From NCBI RefSeq assembly GCF_947489715.1, contig NZ_CANLER010000004.1:186001-250000 (forward strand): 64,000 nt of DNA. Reading direction: 5' to 3'. Each line of letters starts with the position of its first letter. Within the stretch, counting starts at the first letter, position 1. Shown here one piece after another: positions 44,445 through 53,941 of this stretch. A program made the translations under genes and the position numbers. The notes under the pieces were generated by a model. That model was not told the origin of the DNA. It saw only the letters and a list, made by a program, of their open reading frames with translations, and did no database searches. The DNA is from an uncultured Roseovarius sp. (GTDB taxonomy: Bacteria; Pseudomonadota; Alphaproteobacteria; Rhodobacterales; Rhodobacteraceae).

Positions 44445-45851
44445 TCAGGTGTAGGTTAGGATATGGCCGACAGTTGAAAGTTCGACATTCGCGTTGTCCG
44501 CGCGCGTGCCGGGCCGCCAGTTGCGGTTGCTGCCTAACCAGGAGCGACTATCCAGTTCAATCAGCCCGATGATGGTTTCGGCTACCATCGTTGCCCCCAC
44601 GGGCCCCAGACCCTCGCCGGGTAAGCGGGTGCCATCAAGGTTTTCGCGCCCGATCAATTCAGCCTCTTTCAGAATGTAATACCAAAGCGGCGTTCCACCG
44701 TTGAGGGCCGGCTCTGCTGCGCGTGCCGCATCACTAACCTGTTCAATCTCGCTTTCCGGGCGTTCCAGTCTGCGCGCCACAGATTCTCCCGACGGTAACA
44801 AAAAGCTTTGACCGCGGATCATGTTGCGGGTCGCCAGCGATTGTCCATTTGGGTCGATCCGCGCGGGCAAGGCCAGCAGGTCGCTTGCCATGCTGGCGTC
44901 CATCCGTCCTGCGCGCTGCACATCACGCCCTTCGAAGGTTTCGAAAAGCTCATGGATATCTGCCACCGCGCGGGCGTCATTGACCGGGCTGAACCCTTTG
45001 CCCAGGACGGTCCCGAACAGTTCGAACCTGGACCCGCCTTGCTGGGTTTGCACTTTCATCGGCACCATGGCGTGGCCAAAACGATACCCCGCAACAGAGA
45101 ATTCCACCGGGATATAAGCTTGATCGGATTTATAGTGCTGACGTCCCTCGGACAAAATACGACTAACGACGCCTTCGCCGCAGATATGCTTCAGGAAATC
45201 GTGCACCACGCACCATTGATAGTGCCACATGGTCAACCGGCGTGCCTCCTCATACAACGCCTTGCCTGCGTGATCGCCGGAAAGTTCGTCGCACAGTTTA
45301 TTGTGGAACCGGATCATCGCCAGTTGAATCTGGCTGACGATCCGATTCTCGTCGTTGCGGAAATCGCCGATCAAAGCCACATCGCCGACCCGGGCCAGAT
45401 CATCTGCGGCATGCGGGCCGCCTCCGATATCAGCGCCGGTGATCAGTTTGACTCCCTTGAAGCTGCCTGAGGCATGATACAAATAAGGCTGTGCCTCGGG
45501 GCCCATGCCATAGATGCAATCAAGGTCCAGCGTTGGCGTGCGCGCATTGCGCGTCTCATGTGCCGAGTTGACTGTATCAAGGCTGGTTGTGACATCCAGG
45601 GTGATATCGTGATCGACGAACTGACCGAAGAAAACGAAACCGACGGGAACTGTCTGCGCTGTGGTGCCCGTTGCGCCACCATCCATTGGCCCGTTTGGTG
45701 CGCCTAGTCGGTCGAGTGTTCTGGGATCCGTAAAGAGTGGTGGAAGGTCTTCGAACAATCGTCCGAAACGATCACCGCGGTGATGATGATGGCTGCGATT
45801 GCAATAAGCGTCCAGGCCGATGAATTCGCTTTGACCGTGAGGTGCTGGCAT
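44445..45851 (-). CDS. Animal-type haem peroxidase (peroxinectin-like)
   Basis: A 468-residue member of the peroxidase-cyclooxygenase (animal haem peroxidase) superfamily, rare in bacteria. FFGQFVDHDITLD carries the distal His81, IGDFRNDENRIVSQIQLAMIRFHNKL is the conserved central helix region (mark: GDFRNDEN), and VAGYRFGHAMV holds the proximal His260. There is no signal peptide; the N-terminus has a His-rich patch (NRSHHHHRGDRFG). Known relatives oxidise halides or thiocyanate or make oxylipins, and some are secreted by type I systems. The gene stands alone, transcribed toward the small protein genes; the exact substrate is unknown. Confidence 0.88.
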   Translation of the reverse strand: MPAPHGQSEFIGLDAYCNRSHHHHRGDRFGRLFEDLPPLFTDPRTLDRLGAPNGPMDGGATGTTAQTVPVGFVFFGQFVDHDITLDVTTSLDTVNSAHETRNARTPTLDLDCIYGMGPEAQPYLYHASGSFKGVKLITGADIGGGPHAADDLARVGDVALIGDFRNDENRIVSQIQLAMIRFHNKLCDELSGDHAGKALYEEARRLTMWHYQWCVVHDFLKHICGEGVVSRILSEGRQHYKSDQAYIPVEFSVAGYRFGHAMVPMKVQTQQGGSRFELFGTVLGKGFSPVNDARAVADIHELFETFEGRDVQRAGRMDASMASDLLALPARIDPNGQSLATRNMIRGQSFLLPSGESVARRLERPESEIEQVSDAARAAEPALNGGTPLWYYILKEAELIGRENLDGTRLPGEGLGPVGATMVAETIIGLIELDSRSWLGSNRNWRPGTRADNANVELSTVGHILTYT

Positions 45852-45959
45852 TGGAAAGTCCTTTCAAAAAATAGATTGAATGCCCGCGATAGTAGTTTGA
45901 ATGAACGGCGCTCTTCTAGTGCGGTATTCCTTACCAAGGAGAGGATTTAACCGCGCACG

Positions 45960-45985
45960 AAAAAGGCCGCCCCGGAGGACGGCCT
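45960..45985 (-). terminator. Rho-independent terminator of phaB
   Basis: AGGCCG (45964-45969) and CGGCCT (45980-45985) form the stem, extended by GG/CC pairs in the loop region. On the minus strand it is followed by TTTTT (A-run 45960-45964), 24 bp after the phaB stop. Confidence 0.8.
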
Positions 45986-46008
45986 AATGCATAGAAAGCT
46001 CTTTTTGG

Positions 46009-46731
46009 TCAGACGAAGAACTGGGCGCCGTTGGCCGAGATGGTCGATCCGTTTACAAAGCCCGCATCATCGGAGGCCAGGAAGGCCACGCAGCGCGCGA
46101 TCTCTTCGGGTTCGCCCAGACGACCCGCCGGAATCTGACCGATGATCGATTCACGGACTTTTTCAGGCACTGCCATAACCATTTCGGTGGCGATATACCC
46201 AGGGCAGACCGCATTGGCGGTGATGCCTGCGCGGGCGCCTTCCTGGGCCAGCGATTTGACGATACCCAGATCACCAGCCTTGGTGGCGGCATAGTTGACT
46301 TGCGCGAATTGGCCTTTCTGGCCGTTGATCGAGCTGATCACGATAATGCGGCCGAATTTGCGTTCGCGCATGCCGGGCCAGACCGGGTGCACAGTGTTGA
46401 AAACACCGGTTAGGTTAGTATCGATTACTTGATGCCACTGTTCGGGCGTCATTTTGTGGAAAGGCGCGTCGCGGGTGATACCTGCGTTGGCCACAACCAC
46501 ATCAATCGGGCCGACTTCTTCTTCGACTTTGGCAATACCCGCGGCGCTTTCGTCATAGTCCGCCACGTTCCATTTGTAGGTCTTGATGCCGGTTTCGCCG
46601 GTGAAGGCAGCAGCGGCTTCGTCATTGCCGGCATAAGTGGCAGCAACGTTGTAGCCTTCGGCCTTGAGTGCTTTGGAAATGGCCGCGCCGATGCCGCGCG
46701 ATCCGCCGGTGACGAGTGCTGTTCGTGCCAT
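46009..46731 (-). CDS. phaB: Acetoacetyl-CoA reductase
   Basis: NADPH-dependent SDR that reduces acetoacetyl-CoA to (R)-3-hydroxybutyryl-CoA for polyhydroxybutyrate. The 240-residue protein has TGGSRGIG for the cofactor, NAGITRD, the catalytic Ser in VISSINGQKGQFAQVNYAATKAG with Tyr and Lys, and the PhaB-typical VMAVPEKVRESI. GAGGACACC sits before the ATG at 46731. It follows phaA by 187 bp on the same strand; the PHB synthase gene phaC is not in this window. Confidence 0.95.
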   Translation of the reverse strand: MARTALVTGGSRGIGAAISKALKAEGYNVAATYAGNDEAAAAFTGETGIKTYKWNVADYDESAAGIAKVEEEVGPIDVVVANAGITRDAPFHKMTPEQWHQVIDTNLTGVFNTVHPVWPGMRERKFGRIIVISSINGQKGQFAQVNYAATKAGDLGIVKSLAQEGARAGITANAVCPGYIATEMVMAVPEKVRESIIGQIPAGRLGEPEEIARCVAFLASDDAGFVNGSTISANGAQFFV

Positions 46732-46918
46732 GGTGTCCTCCAGTTTGGCAAAATGTGTTGGTAACTCTGTTACTATTCAGGATCGGGATGCGCAATATTA
46801 TTGCGCGAACAATTTGCCGCAGCGCAGCTTAAAATTGCCACCATGCGGCGTATCTCTGTTTAGAAAGCTTGGGGGCACCTTGATGGCACCCCCGGTTTTC
46901 GTACGAATCGTTCAGAAA

Positions 46919-48094
46919 TCAGGGGCGTTCGACGCAGAGGGCGACACCCATGCCGCCGCCGATGCACAACGTCGCCAGACCTTTTTTGGCGTCGCGGCGC
47001 TTCATTTCGAAAAGCAGTGTGTTCAGAACCCGGCAACCCGAAGCGCCGATTGGGTGGCCGATGGCAATCGCACCACCGTTCACGTTCACGATGTCGGGAT
47101 TCCAGCCCATGTCCTTGTTCACGGCACAGGCTTGCGCGGCAAAGGCTTCGTTGGCTTCAACCAGGTCCAGATCATCGACTGACCATCCCGCCTTGTCCAA
47201 TGCCTTGCGGCTGGCATAGATCGGGCCCACGCCCATGACCGCCGGATCAAGACCGGCAGTAGCGTAGGAGGCGATGCGGGCGAGTGGCTCAATCCCGCGC
47301 TTTTCGGCTTCATCCGCGCTCATCAGCAGTGTGGCGGCAGCACCGTCGTTCAATCCCGAGGCGTTGGCGGCTGTGACGCTGCCATCCTTGGTGAAAGCAG
47401 GGCGCATCTTTTGCATGGTTTCGATATTGGCGCCGTGGCGGATATATTCATCAGCATCGACAACGATATCGCCCTTGCGGGTCTTGACGGTGAAGGCTGC
47501 AATCTCATCCTGGAACTTACCGGCCTTCTGCGCGGCCTCGGCCTTGTTCTGCGACGCGACGGCGAATTCGTCCTGAGCCTCGCGGCTGATCTGCCATTTT
47601 TCGGCGACGTTTTCAGCGGTCTGGCCCATATGGTAGCCGTTGAAGGCATCCCACAGGCCATCGCGGATCATCGAGTCGATGTATTTCACATCGCCCATTT
47701 TGTGGCCCGCGCGTAGGTGGGCGACATGGGGGCTGAGTGTCATGTTTTCCTGACCACCGGCGGCCACGATGTTGGCGTCACCCAATTGGATATGCTGGGC
47801 GCCAAGTGCGACCGAGCGAAGGCCTGACCCGCAGACCTGATTGATGCTCCAGGCGGCACTTTCCTGGGGCAGACCGGCATTGATATGGGCCTGACGGGCA
47901 GGGTTCTGGCCCTGGCCTGCGGTCAGGACCTGACCCAGAATGGTCTCGGATACTTCCGATTTGTCGATACCGGCGCGTTCGACGACGGCCTCAAGGACGG
48001 CTGCGCCCAGATCGTGGGCGGGCGTGTTGGCGAACGAGCCGCCAAAGGATCCGACCGCGGTACGGGCCGCGGATGCAATTACTACGTTGGTCAA
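46919..48094 (-). CDS. phaA: Acetyl-CoA C-acetyltransferase (beta-ketothiolase)
   Basis: Condenses two acetyl-CoA to acetoacetyl-CoA, first step of polyhydroxybutyrate synthesis. The 391-residue product has the nucleophile Cys in [12 protein letters not shown], the His in [16 protein letters not shown] and the second Cys in TLCIGGGMG. No ATG fits: the conserved start [18 protein letters not shown] follows a TTG at 48094 that has GGAGG seven bases upstream, so translation begins at TTG. phaB lies downstream. Length is normal for the family. Confidence 0.95.
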   Translation of the reverse strand: MTNVVIASAARTAVGSFGGSFANTPAHDLGAAVLEAVVERAGIDKSEVSETILGQVLTAGQGQNPARQAHINAGLPQESAAWSINQVCGSGLRSVALGAQHIQLGDANIVAAGGQENMTLSPHVAHLRAGHKMGDVKYIDSMIRDGLWDAFNGYHMGQTAENVAEKWQISREAQDEFAVASQNKAEAAQKAGKFQDEIAAFTVKTRKGDIVVDADEYIRHGANIETMQKMRPAFTKDGSVTAANASGLNDGAAATLLMSADEAEKRGIEPLARIASYATAGLDPAVMGVGPIYASRKALDKAGWSVDDLDLVEANEAFAAQACAVNKDMGWNPDIVNVNGGAIAIGHPIGASGCRVLNTLLFEMKRRDAKKGLATLCIGGGMGVALCVERP

Positions 48095-48229
48095 TGATTT
48101 TCCTCCACCAGGCGGTTGCAAAGCGCACGGGAGTAAACGCGGCACTTGTCTGTGGCCGCTGAAAACCCCCGCATCTCCTGGTTGTCATACCGCAGGTGTC
48201 GGAGGGCAGCAACCGCAGGTTTGCGACAG

Positions 48230-49066
48230 TCAGGCGGAGGCTTGCGCCAGACCTTTATCAAGCCAGGGAGGATTTACTGTTGGGGCACCGAAATAGTAAC
48301 CTTGAAGACAGTCGATCCCCATATGGGTCAGAAAATCGGCGTCTTCGGGCTGTTCAACGCTTTCAGCCACGGTCAGCATGTCAAATTGTTCTGCAATGGA
48401 TGCCAGCGCCGCTGTCAGAATCTGGTTGTCTGCATCGCGCGCTATCCCACGAATGAACTGGCCATCAATCTTCAGGATGTCAAAGAAGAAGTCTTTTAGA
48501 TATCTGAAGCTTGTGTAGCCTGCGCCAAAATCGTCAAGGGCAAAGCTGATGCCCTTTTGTTGCAGTTCGCTCATGAAACCGACCACCAGTTCCGGCACAA
48601 GCATGGCGGAACTTTCGGTGATTTCCAGGATCAGACGTTCAGCCAGGGTTGAGTCTTTTGCCAGACCACGTTTGAGGATACGCCCCCAGCGGCTATACCC
48701 AATCGACCGTGCGGACATATTGATCGACAGACGCAGATCAGGGTGCTCTGACAGGGTGTTGATGCCTTTTTCCAACGCAAGACAGTCAATCACGCGTCCG
48801 GTTTCAGTTGTCTCGATCGCGCCAATGAAATCGCATGCAGGAATGATGCGACCGGTTTCGTCAAGGATGCGGATCAACCCCTCGTAGAAAGCAGGTTTGC
48901 TTTGGCGTGTTGCGGGCACAACTGATTGAAAAGCCAGCATAACCTGCTTGTGCTTGACCGCCTGATTCACCATGTCGATCACGGTGCGGTCGCGTGCAGT
49001 CACCGCGTAGGAAAGCGGGTTGTCATGCCCGGCCGGGATATCGGCCCAAGTGGATGTATGTTCCAT
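48230..49066 (-). CDS. EAL-domain cyclic di-GMP phosphodiesterase-like protein
   Basis: A 278-residue single EAL domain without sensor or membrane segments. The signature is YEGLIRI (Glu62; EGL in place of EAL), and the other metal and catalytic residues are kept: NMSAR (Asn116), LEITES (Glu148), DDFGAGYTSF (Asp178-Asp179), DILKID (Lys199) and VAESVEQPED (Glu), then LQGYYFG. It is thus likely active in hydrolysing c-di-GMP. The ATG at 49066 has GGAGACC six bases upstream; two earlier in-frame ATGs (49105, 49174) lack ribosome sites. It is divergent from tag. Confidence 0.9.
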   Translation of the reverse strand: MEHTSTWADIPAGHDNPLSYAVTARDRTVIDMVNQAVKHKQVMLAFQSVVPATRQSKPAFYEGLIRILDETGRIIPACDFIGAIETTETGRVIDCLALEKGINTLSEHPDLRLSINMSARSIGYSRWGRILKRGLAKDSTLAERLILEITESSAMLVPELVVGFMSELQQKGISFALDDFGAGYTSFRYLKDFFFDILKIDGQFIRGIARDADNQILTAALASIAEQFDMLTVAESVEQPEDADFLTHMGIDCLQGYYFGAPTVNPPWLDKGLAQASA

Positions 49067-49175
49067 AGAGGTCTCCGGAATCACTTGGTTCACAGGCTGC
49101 GACATTCGCGCTAATGATGCGTTAAACGGCTGATTTGAAACATTTTGGCGCGAACTCAAATTTCCAGGAGACATG

Positions 49176-49748
49176 ATGACAGAGAGATGCGGTTGGGTGG
49201 GCAGCGAGGAAATCTATATCGCCTACCACGATACGGAATGGGGCGTGCCGGAATATGATAGCCGTGCGTTGTGGGAAAAACTGATTCTCGACGGGTTTCA
49301 GGCCGGGCTGAGCTGGATCACGATCTTGAAAAAGAGAGATAATTTTCGCGAGGCTTTTCAGGGCTTTGACCCGAATGTTATCGCCGATTGGGGTGAGGAT
49401 GAGGTGGCGCGACTGCTGGAGAATCCAGGCATCATCAGGCACCGTGGAAAGATCGAGGCGACAATCGCAAATGCTATCGCATGGCAGAAGATCGAAGCCG
49501 AAACAGGGTTTGACAAATACCTCTGGGATTATGTCGGTGGTCACCCGCTTCAAAACAGCTTTGCGACGCTTGCGGACGTGCCTGCAAAGACCGAATTATC
49601 AGAAAAAATTTCGAAGGATTTGAAGAAAAGAGGGTTCAAATTTTGCGGACCGACAATTGTCTATGCCTTCATGCAAGCCTGTGGGCTGGTCAATGACCAC
49701 CTGATAACGTGTCCCTGCCGCGAAAAAGTGGCACGGATGGCGCGCTAG
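49176..49748 (+). CDS. tag: DNA-3-methyladenine glycosylase I
   Basis: Base-excision repair enzyme that removes 3-methyladenine. The 190-residue product has RCGWVGSEEIYIAYHDTEWGVPEYD, LDGFQAGLSWITILKKRDNFREAF with the Glu/Asp and Tyr-Trp pocket, and a zinc site made of the N-terminal Cys, two His and the C-terminal CPC. AGGAG lies five bases before the second ATG (49176), which is chosen; the first ATG (49173) is too close. It is divergent from the EAL gene. Confidence 0.95.
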   Translation: MTERCGWVGSEEIYIAYHDTEWGVPEYDSRALWEKLILDGFQAGLSWITILKKRDNFREAFQGFDPNVIADWGEDEVARLLENPGIIRHRGKIEATIANAIAWQKIEAETGFDKYLWDYVGGHPLQNSFATLADVPAKTELSEKISKDLKKRGFKFCGPTIVYAFMQACGLVNDHLITCPCREKVARMAR

Positions 49749-49951
49749 GCGATATCGGAGTTTCGTAAACTACGTACGTTTTGTACGTGGGTTTCGTACG
49801 GTTCACGTGCTGCGACCGATGCGCGACCTTTGATCAGCCCGCACTGTGCTGCCGAAGCCATCGGATTGAACGGATTGCCCCGCTCACCAGAATAGGACAG
49901 AACGTTGGGAGCCGACGCGTGACGGCCAAACTTTGGGGGCCTGCATGGCAC
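49745..49951 (-). CDS. Possible small protein, convergent with tag
   Basis: A possible 68-residue frame from a GTG at 49951. Its C-terminal part (NPFNPMASAAQCGLIKGR, then ASVAAREPYETHVQNV) has a protein-like composition, unlike most antisense frames nearby, and it fills an otherwise empty gap. But there is no ribosome site and the start overlaps the EamA gene start. I do not recognise it and support is weak. Confidence 0.3.
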   Translation of the reverse strand: MPCRPPKFGRHASAPNVLSYSGERGNPFNPMASAAQCGLIKGRASVAAREPYETHVQNVRSLRNSDIA

Positions 49952-50853
49952 GATCCGACAATCTGACCGGTGCGCTGCTGATGATGGCCTCGATGGCGGC
50001 CTTTACCCTCAATGATACGATGATGAAAATGCTGGCTGGTGAGATACCGCTGTTTCAGCTGCTGTTCCTACGCGGTGTGATCACGACGATTACTGTGGGG
50101 GGCATGGCCTGGAAGATGCAGGCATTGACCTTGCGGCTGCCCGCCCGTGATCTGTTTTTCATCGGCCTGCGCACCGTGGCCGAGATCGGGGCGGCCTATT
50201 TCTTTCTGACCGCGCTGTTCAACATGCCGCTAGCCAATGTGACCGCGATCTTGCAGGCGCTGCCGCTGACCATCTCGCTGATGGCTGCTCTTGTCTTCAA
50301 AGAGGCGATTGGCTGGCGCCGTTTGTCGGCGATCCTGGTCGGATTTGTCGGAGTATTGCTGATCGTGCGACCCGGAGCCGAAGGATTCAACAGCTATTCG
50401 CTATACGGGTTGGCGGCGGTGGCCTTTGTCACGCTGCGCGATCTGACCACGCGAAAACTGTCGGCGCAAACGCCGTCGATGCTGGTCACGTGGGTCACCT
50501 CTATCGCGATCATGGTGGTGTTCGGACTCGCCAGTCTAAACCGGGACTGGGTGGCGATGGACCTGAGGGCAGGGGCGCTGACGCTGGGCGCATCGTTGAT
50601 GATCATTGGCGGCTATCTGTTTTCGGTCATGGTGATGCGTGTGGGTGAAATCAGCTTTGTGGCACCCTTCCGCTATACCGGTCTGATCTGGGCGCTGGTG
50701 CTGGGCTGGCTGGTCTTTGGCGAATGGCCGGATGCGGTCACGCTGACCGGTGCGGCGATTGTCGTGGGCAGCGGGCTTTTCATGCTTTATCGCGAAGCGC
50801 AGCTTGGCCGGAAATTGCGGCGCATGCCCACGTCGCATGGGCCAAAGCCATAG
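49945..50853 (+). CDS. EamA-family (DMT) transporter
   Basis: A 302-residue inner-membrane protein with ten helices in two EamA repeats. Marks are AAFTLNDTMMKMLAGEIPLFQLLFLRG at the start (mark: NDTMMKML), VLLIVRPGAEGF and VAPFRYTGLIWALVLGWLVFGEWPDAVTLTGAAIVVGSGLFMLYRE at the end. The group resembles RhaT/YdcZ-like metabolite exporters, substrate unknown. GGGGG precedes the ATG at 49945. It is unrelated in close detail to the EamA protein at 32,180. Confidence 0.92.
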   Translation: MARSDNLTGALLMMASMAAFTLNDTMMKMLAGEIPLFQLLFLRGVITTITVGGMAWKMQALTLRLPARDLFFIGLRTVAEIGAAYFFLTALFNMPLANVTAILQALPLTISLMAALVFKEAIGWRRLSAILVGFVGVLLIVRPGAEGFNSYSLYGLAAVAFVTLRDLTTRKLSAQTPSMLVTWVTSIAIMVVFGLASLNRDWVAMDLRAGALTLGASLMIIGGYLFSVMVMRVGEISFVAPFRYTGLIWALVLGWLVFGEWPDAVTLTGAAIVVGSGLFMLYREAQLGRKLRRMPTSHGPKP

Positions 50854-50935
50854 ACAGCACCGATTGTGACGCAGCATCAGTCAACTGGCCGGGTTGGTGC
50901 GGGTGCCCGCCCGATCCGGTGCCATAGAGCTTTGG

Positions 50936-51199
50936 TTACTTGGGGGCCAGCGCGGTGTCGGAAATATCCGCTAACAGCGCGGTAAAGCGATGGGGGGCGG
51001 GAACCTGTCCCGTCACCCATTGATAGAGATCCTGATCGTTTTCCGACAATAGCGCATCGTAATCGTCAAGCTGCGCGGCATCCAGATGCGCCAGCCGGGC
51101 TTCGGCATAGCGACTGAGGATGATATCCATCTCTTTGATGCCGCGCCGCATCGACCGCATGTGCAGACGTTTCAGGCGCGTCTGCCGGTCTTCAGTCAA
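50936..51199 (-). CDS. sdhE: FAD assembly factor SdhE
   Basis: An 87-residue helical protein that helps attach FAD to succinate dehydrogenase. RSMRRGIKEMDIIL contains the flavinylation motif RGxxE, and LLSENDQDLYQWVTGQVPAP is the second conserved helix. The conserved start TEDRQTRLKRLHMRSMRRG follows a TTG at 51199, so a TTG start is inferred. The stop of the XRE regulator gene overlaps this start by 8 bp. The sdhCDAB genes are not nearby. Confidence 0.9.
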   Translation of the reverse strand: MTEDRQTRLKRLHMRSMRRGIKEMDIILSRYAEARLAHLDAAQLDDYDALLSENDQDLYQWVTGQVPAPHRFTALLADISDTALAPK

Positions 51200-51596
51200 C
51201 CGGTTCTGCCCTGAGCATGTCACGTACGCTGTCTTCGAGACGGGCCAGACGCCCGGACGAAGTTGCCAGTTGGGCGCGGACATCGTGGATTTCCGCCAGG
51301 ACACTGACCGCATCCTGCGATAGCCAGCCTCTTTCGCCCGGGGCAAGAGGGCCATCGCCTTCGCCGGTCAAAAGCCAAGGCAAAGACACATTCAAAAGCC
51401 CTGCCATCATCGACAGTTTGTTGGCGCGCGGTTCCGATAGGTCGTCTTCCCACGCTTTGAGGGTTTTGACCTTGATACCCATACGCTTTGACAACTCTGC
51501 CTGAGTCATCCCAGCCTGCTCACGGGCCCCTGCCACGCGGTCACCAAAGGTTGTGGCTTGGGGGTCAAACCAATGTTCGGTGCTTTCGGCGTTCAT
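51192..51596 (-). CDS. XRE-family helix-turn-helix regulator
   Basis: A 134-residue protein with an N-terminal Cro/CI-type DNA-binding domain (about 17-75; FGDRVAGAREQAGMTQAELSKRMGIKVKTLKAWE, mark: GMTQAELSKRMG) and a helical C-terminal tail (about 95-130) that could make a dimer coil. The gene overlaps sdhE by 8 bp downstream, so both are probably in one transcript; whether it regulates respiration genes is unknown. Divergent from aspC (87-bp gap). Confidence 0.9.
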   Translation of the reverse strand: MNAESTEHWFDPQATTFGDRVAGAREQAGMTQAELSKRMGIKVKTLKAWEDDLSEPRANKLSMMAGLLNVSLPWLLTGEGDGPLAPGERGWLSQDAVSVLAEIHDVRAQLATSSGRLARLEDSVRDMLRAEPVD

Positions 51597-51626
51597 AAAA
51601 TCTTCCTTTCCTGCGATCCTGCTTGA

Positions 51627-52886
<1,260 letters not shown>

Positions 52887-52913
52887 GCCAGATTTGTTCT
52901 ACTTAATGCTATG

Positions 52914-52943
52914 AAAGAGGGTTCTTCGGGGCCCTCTTTTTGC
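52914..52943 (+). terminator. Rho-independent terminator of aspC
   Basis: AAAGAGGG (52914-52921) pairs with CCCTCTTT (52932-52939); the inner TTC and GGG can also pair with G-U wobble around a UUCG loop. TTTT follows. It lies 28 bp after the stop codon. Confidence 0.9.
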
Positions 52944-53087
52944 ATGGTGAGTACCCGGCATGAGCGTGCCTTCTTTGGCGAATGGCTTTTCTGTGTTGGC
53001 AGGGCTTTCCCCCTCCCGGTCGCTCGGCTACGTTACCCGCAACGCAGCACAAGAAGGACTGCGCAAGCTGGACAAGGAGGGCGCCCT

Positions 53088-53495
53088 ATGGCCGGGGATC
53101 TGCCGGAATACTATTTCAGGGTGCGCGAAAACGGTGCCTTTGTCTTTCGGGTGGATACCGAGAACCGGCAGCGCCGGATCGACATGGACCAGATCGCGGT
53201 GGTCAATATCCGCAAGGGCGAAATCAAACCTCATGGCGAACGTGAGCTGAGCTCGCGCGATCTGGAGGTGATCGAGGAGTGGATGGCCGAGCGGCTGGAA
53301 TTGGTGGAATATCGCGATATTGACGATATTCACCGGGCGGTTGATTACCTGAACACCACGACGCATTGGGTGCAATCGAAAGCAACGGACGAACAGTTGG
53401 AAGAGGTGACCGACGCGCTTTTGCTGGCGATGCACGATCTGCGAACGGTTCTGGTCCGCAAGAAAGCAGACCGGCTGTTATCGGACGAAAGTTGA
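53088..53495 (+). CDS. Conserved hypothetical protein
   Basis: A 135-residue soluble protein that I do not recognise. AAGGAGG eight bases before the ATG at 53088 is decisive, although the frame is open further upstream. It begins with a beta-rich part (about 1-60; EYYFRVRENGAFVFRVDTENRQRRID, mark: YYFRVRENGAFVF), then a mainly helical part (about 60-125; VIEEWMAERLELVEYRDIDDIHRAVDYLNTTTHWVQ). Short gap before the convergent DUF2237 gene. No neighbour suggests a role. Confidence 0.8.
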   Translation: MAGDLPEYYFRVRENGAFVFRVDTENRQRRIDMDQIAVVNIRKGEIKPHGERELSSRDLEVIEEWMAERLELVEYRDIDDIHRAVDYLNTTTHWVQSKATDEQLEEVTDALLLAMHDLRTVLVRKKADRLLSDES

Positions 53496-53533
53496 CCGGA
53501 TGATCCGCTAGCGGTGCGTTTGCCTTGCGGTCG

Positions 53534-53908
53534 TCATGCCGGGGCGTGTTGTTGCAGGATATTCAGCGGGACGATGTCGAGCGCGCGTTCATGGGTGGCC
53601 TCCAGCCGAACCTGCGGGGCGCACCCTTCGTCATGGGCCTGAAGGAACCGCGCGGCGCACAGGCACCATTGATCGCCGGGTTTGAGGCCGGGAAATCCGA
53701 ATTGGGCATGGGGCGTGCTGAGATCATTGCCAACGTATTTCGAGAAGGCCAGAAATTCGGCCGTCATCAGCGCGCAGACCGTATGGCTTCCGCGATCCTC
53801 GGTGCAGGTATTGCAATGCCCGTCGCGGAAAAATCCTGTGATCGGATCGTCTGAACAGCTTTCCAGCGTTCCGCCAAGCACGTTTATCGCCGGTTCTTTC
53901 TGGGTCAT
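53534..53908 (-). CDS. DUF2237 family protein
   Basis: A 124-residue protein of the DUF2237 family: INVLGGTLESCSDDPITGFFRDGHCNT, then GSHTVCALMTAEFLAFSKYVGNDLSTP, and GLKPGDQWCLCAARFLQAHDEGCAP. The five or more conserved Cys and the Gly-rich start are typical. Function is unknown; the family is common in bacteria and in some plants. It is 33 bp from the 3' end of the beta-lactamase-fold gene downstream. Confidence 0.92.
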   Translation of the reverse strand: MTQKEPAINVLGGTLESCSDDPITGFFRDGHCNTCTEDRGSHTVCALMTAEFLAFSKYVGNDLSTPHAQFGFPGLKPGDQWCLCAARFLQAHDEGCAPQVRLEATHERALDIVPLNILQQHAPA

Positions 53909-53941
53909 CAGGCAACTCCTTTGGGGATCAGCCTAGCGTCC

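Noticed and set aside
46870..46900. GGGGG...CCCCC as a phaA terminator hairpin
   Set aside because: Its inner pairs mismatch, leaving only a 5-bp outer stem with a 2x2 internal mismatch; not strong enough to call.
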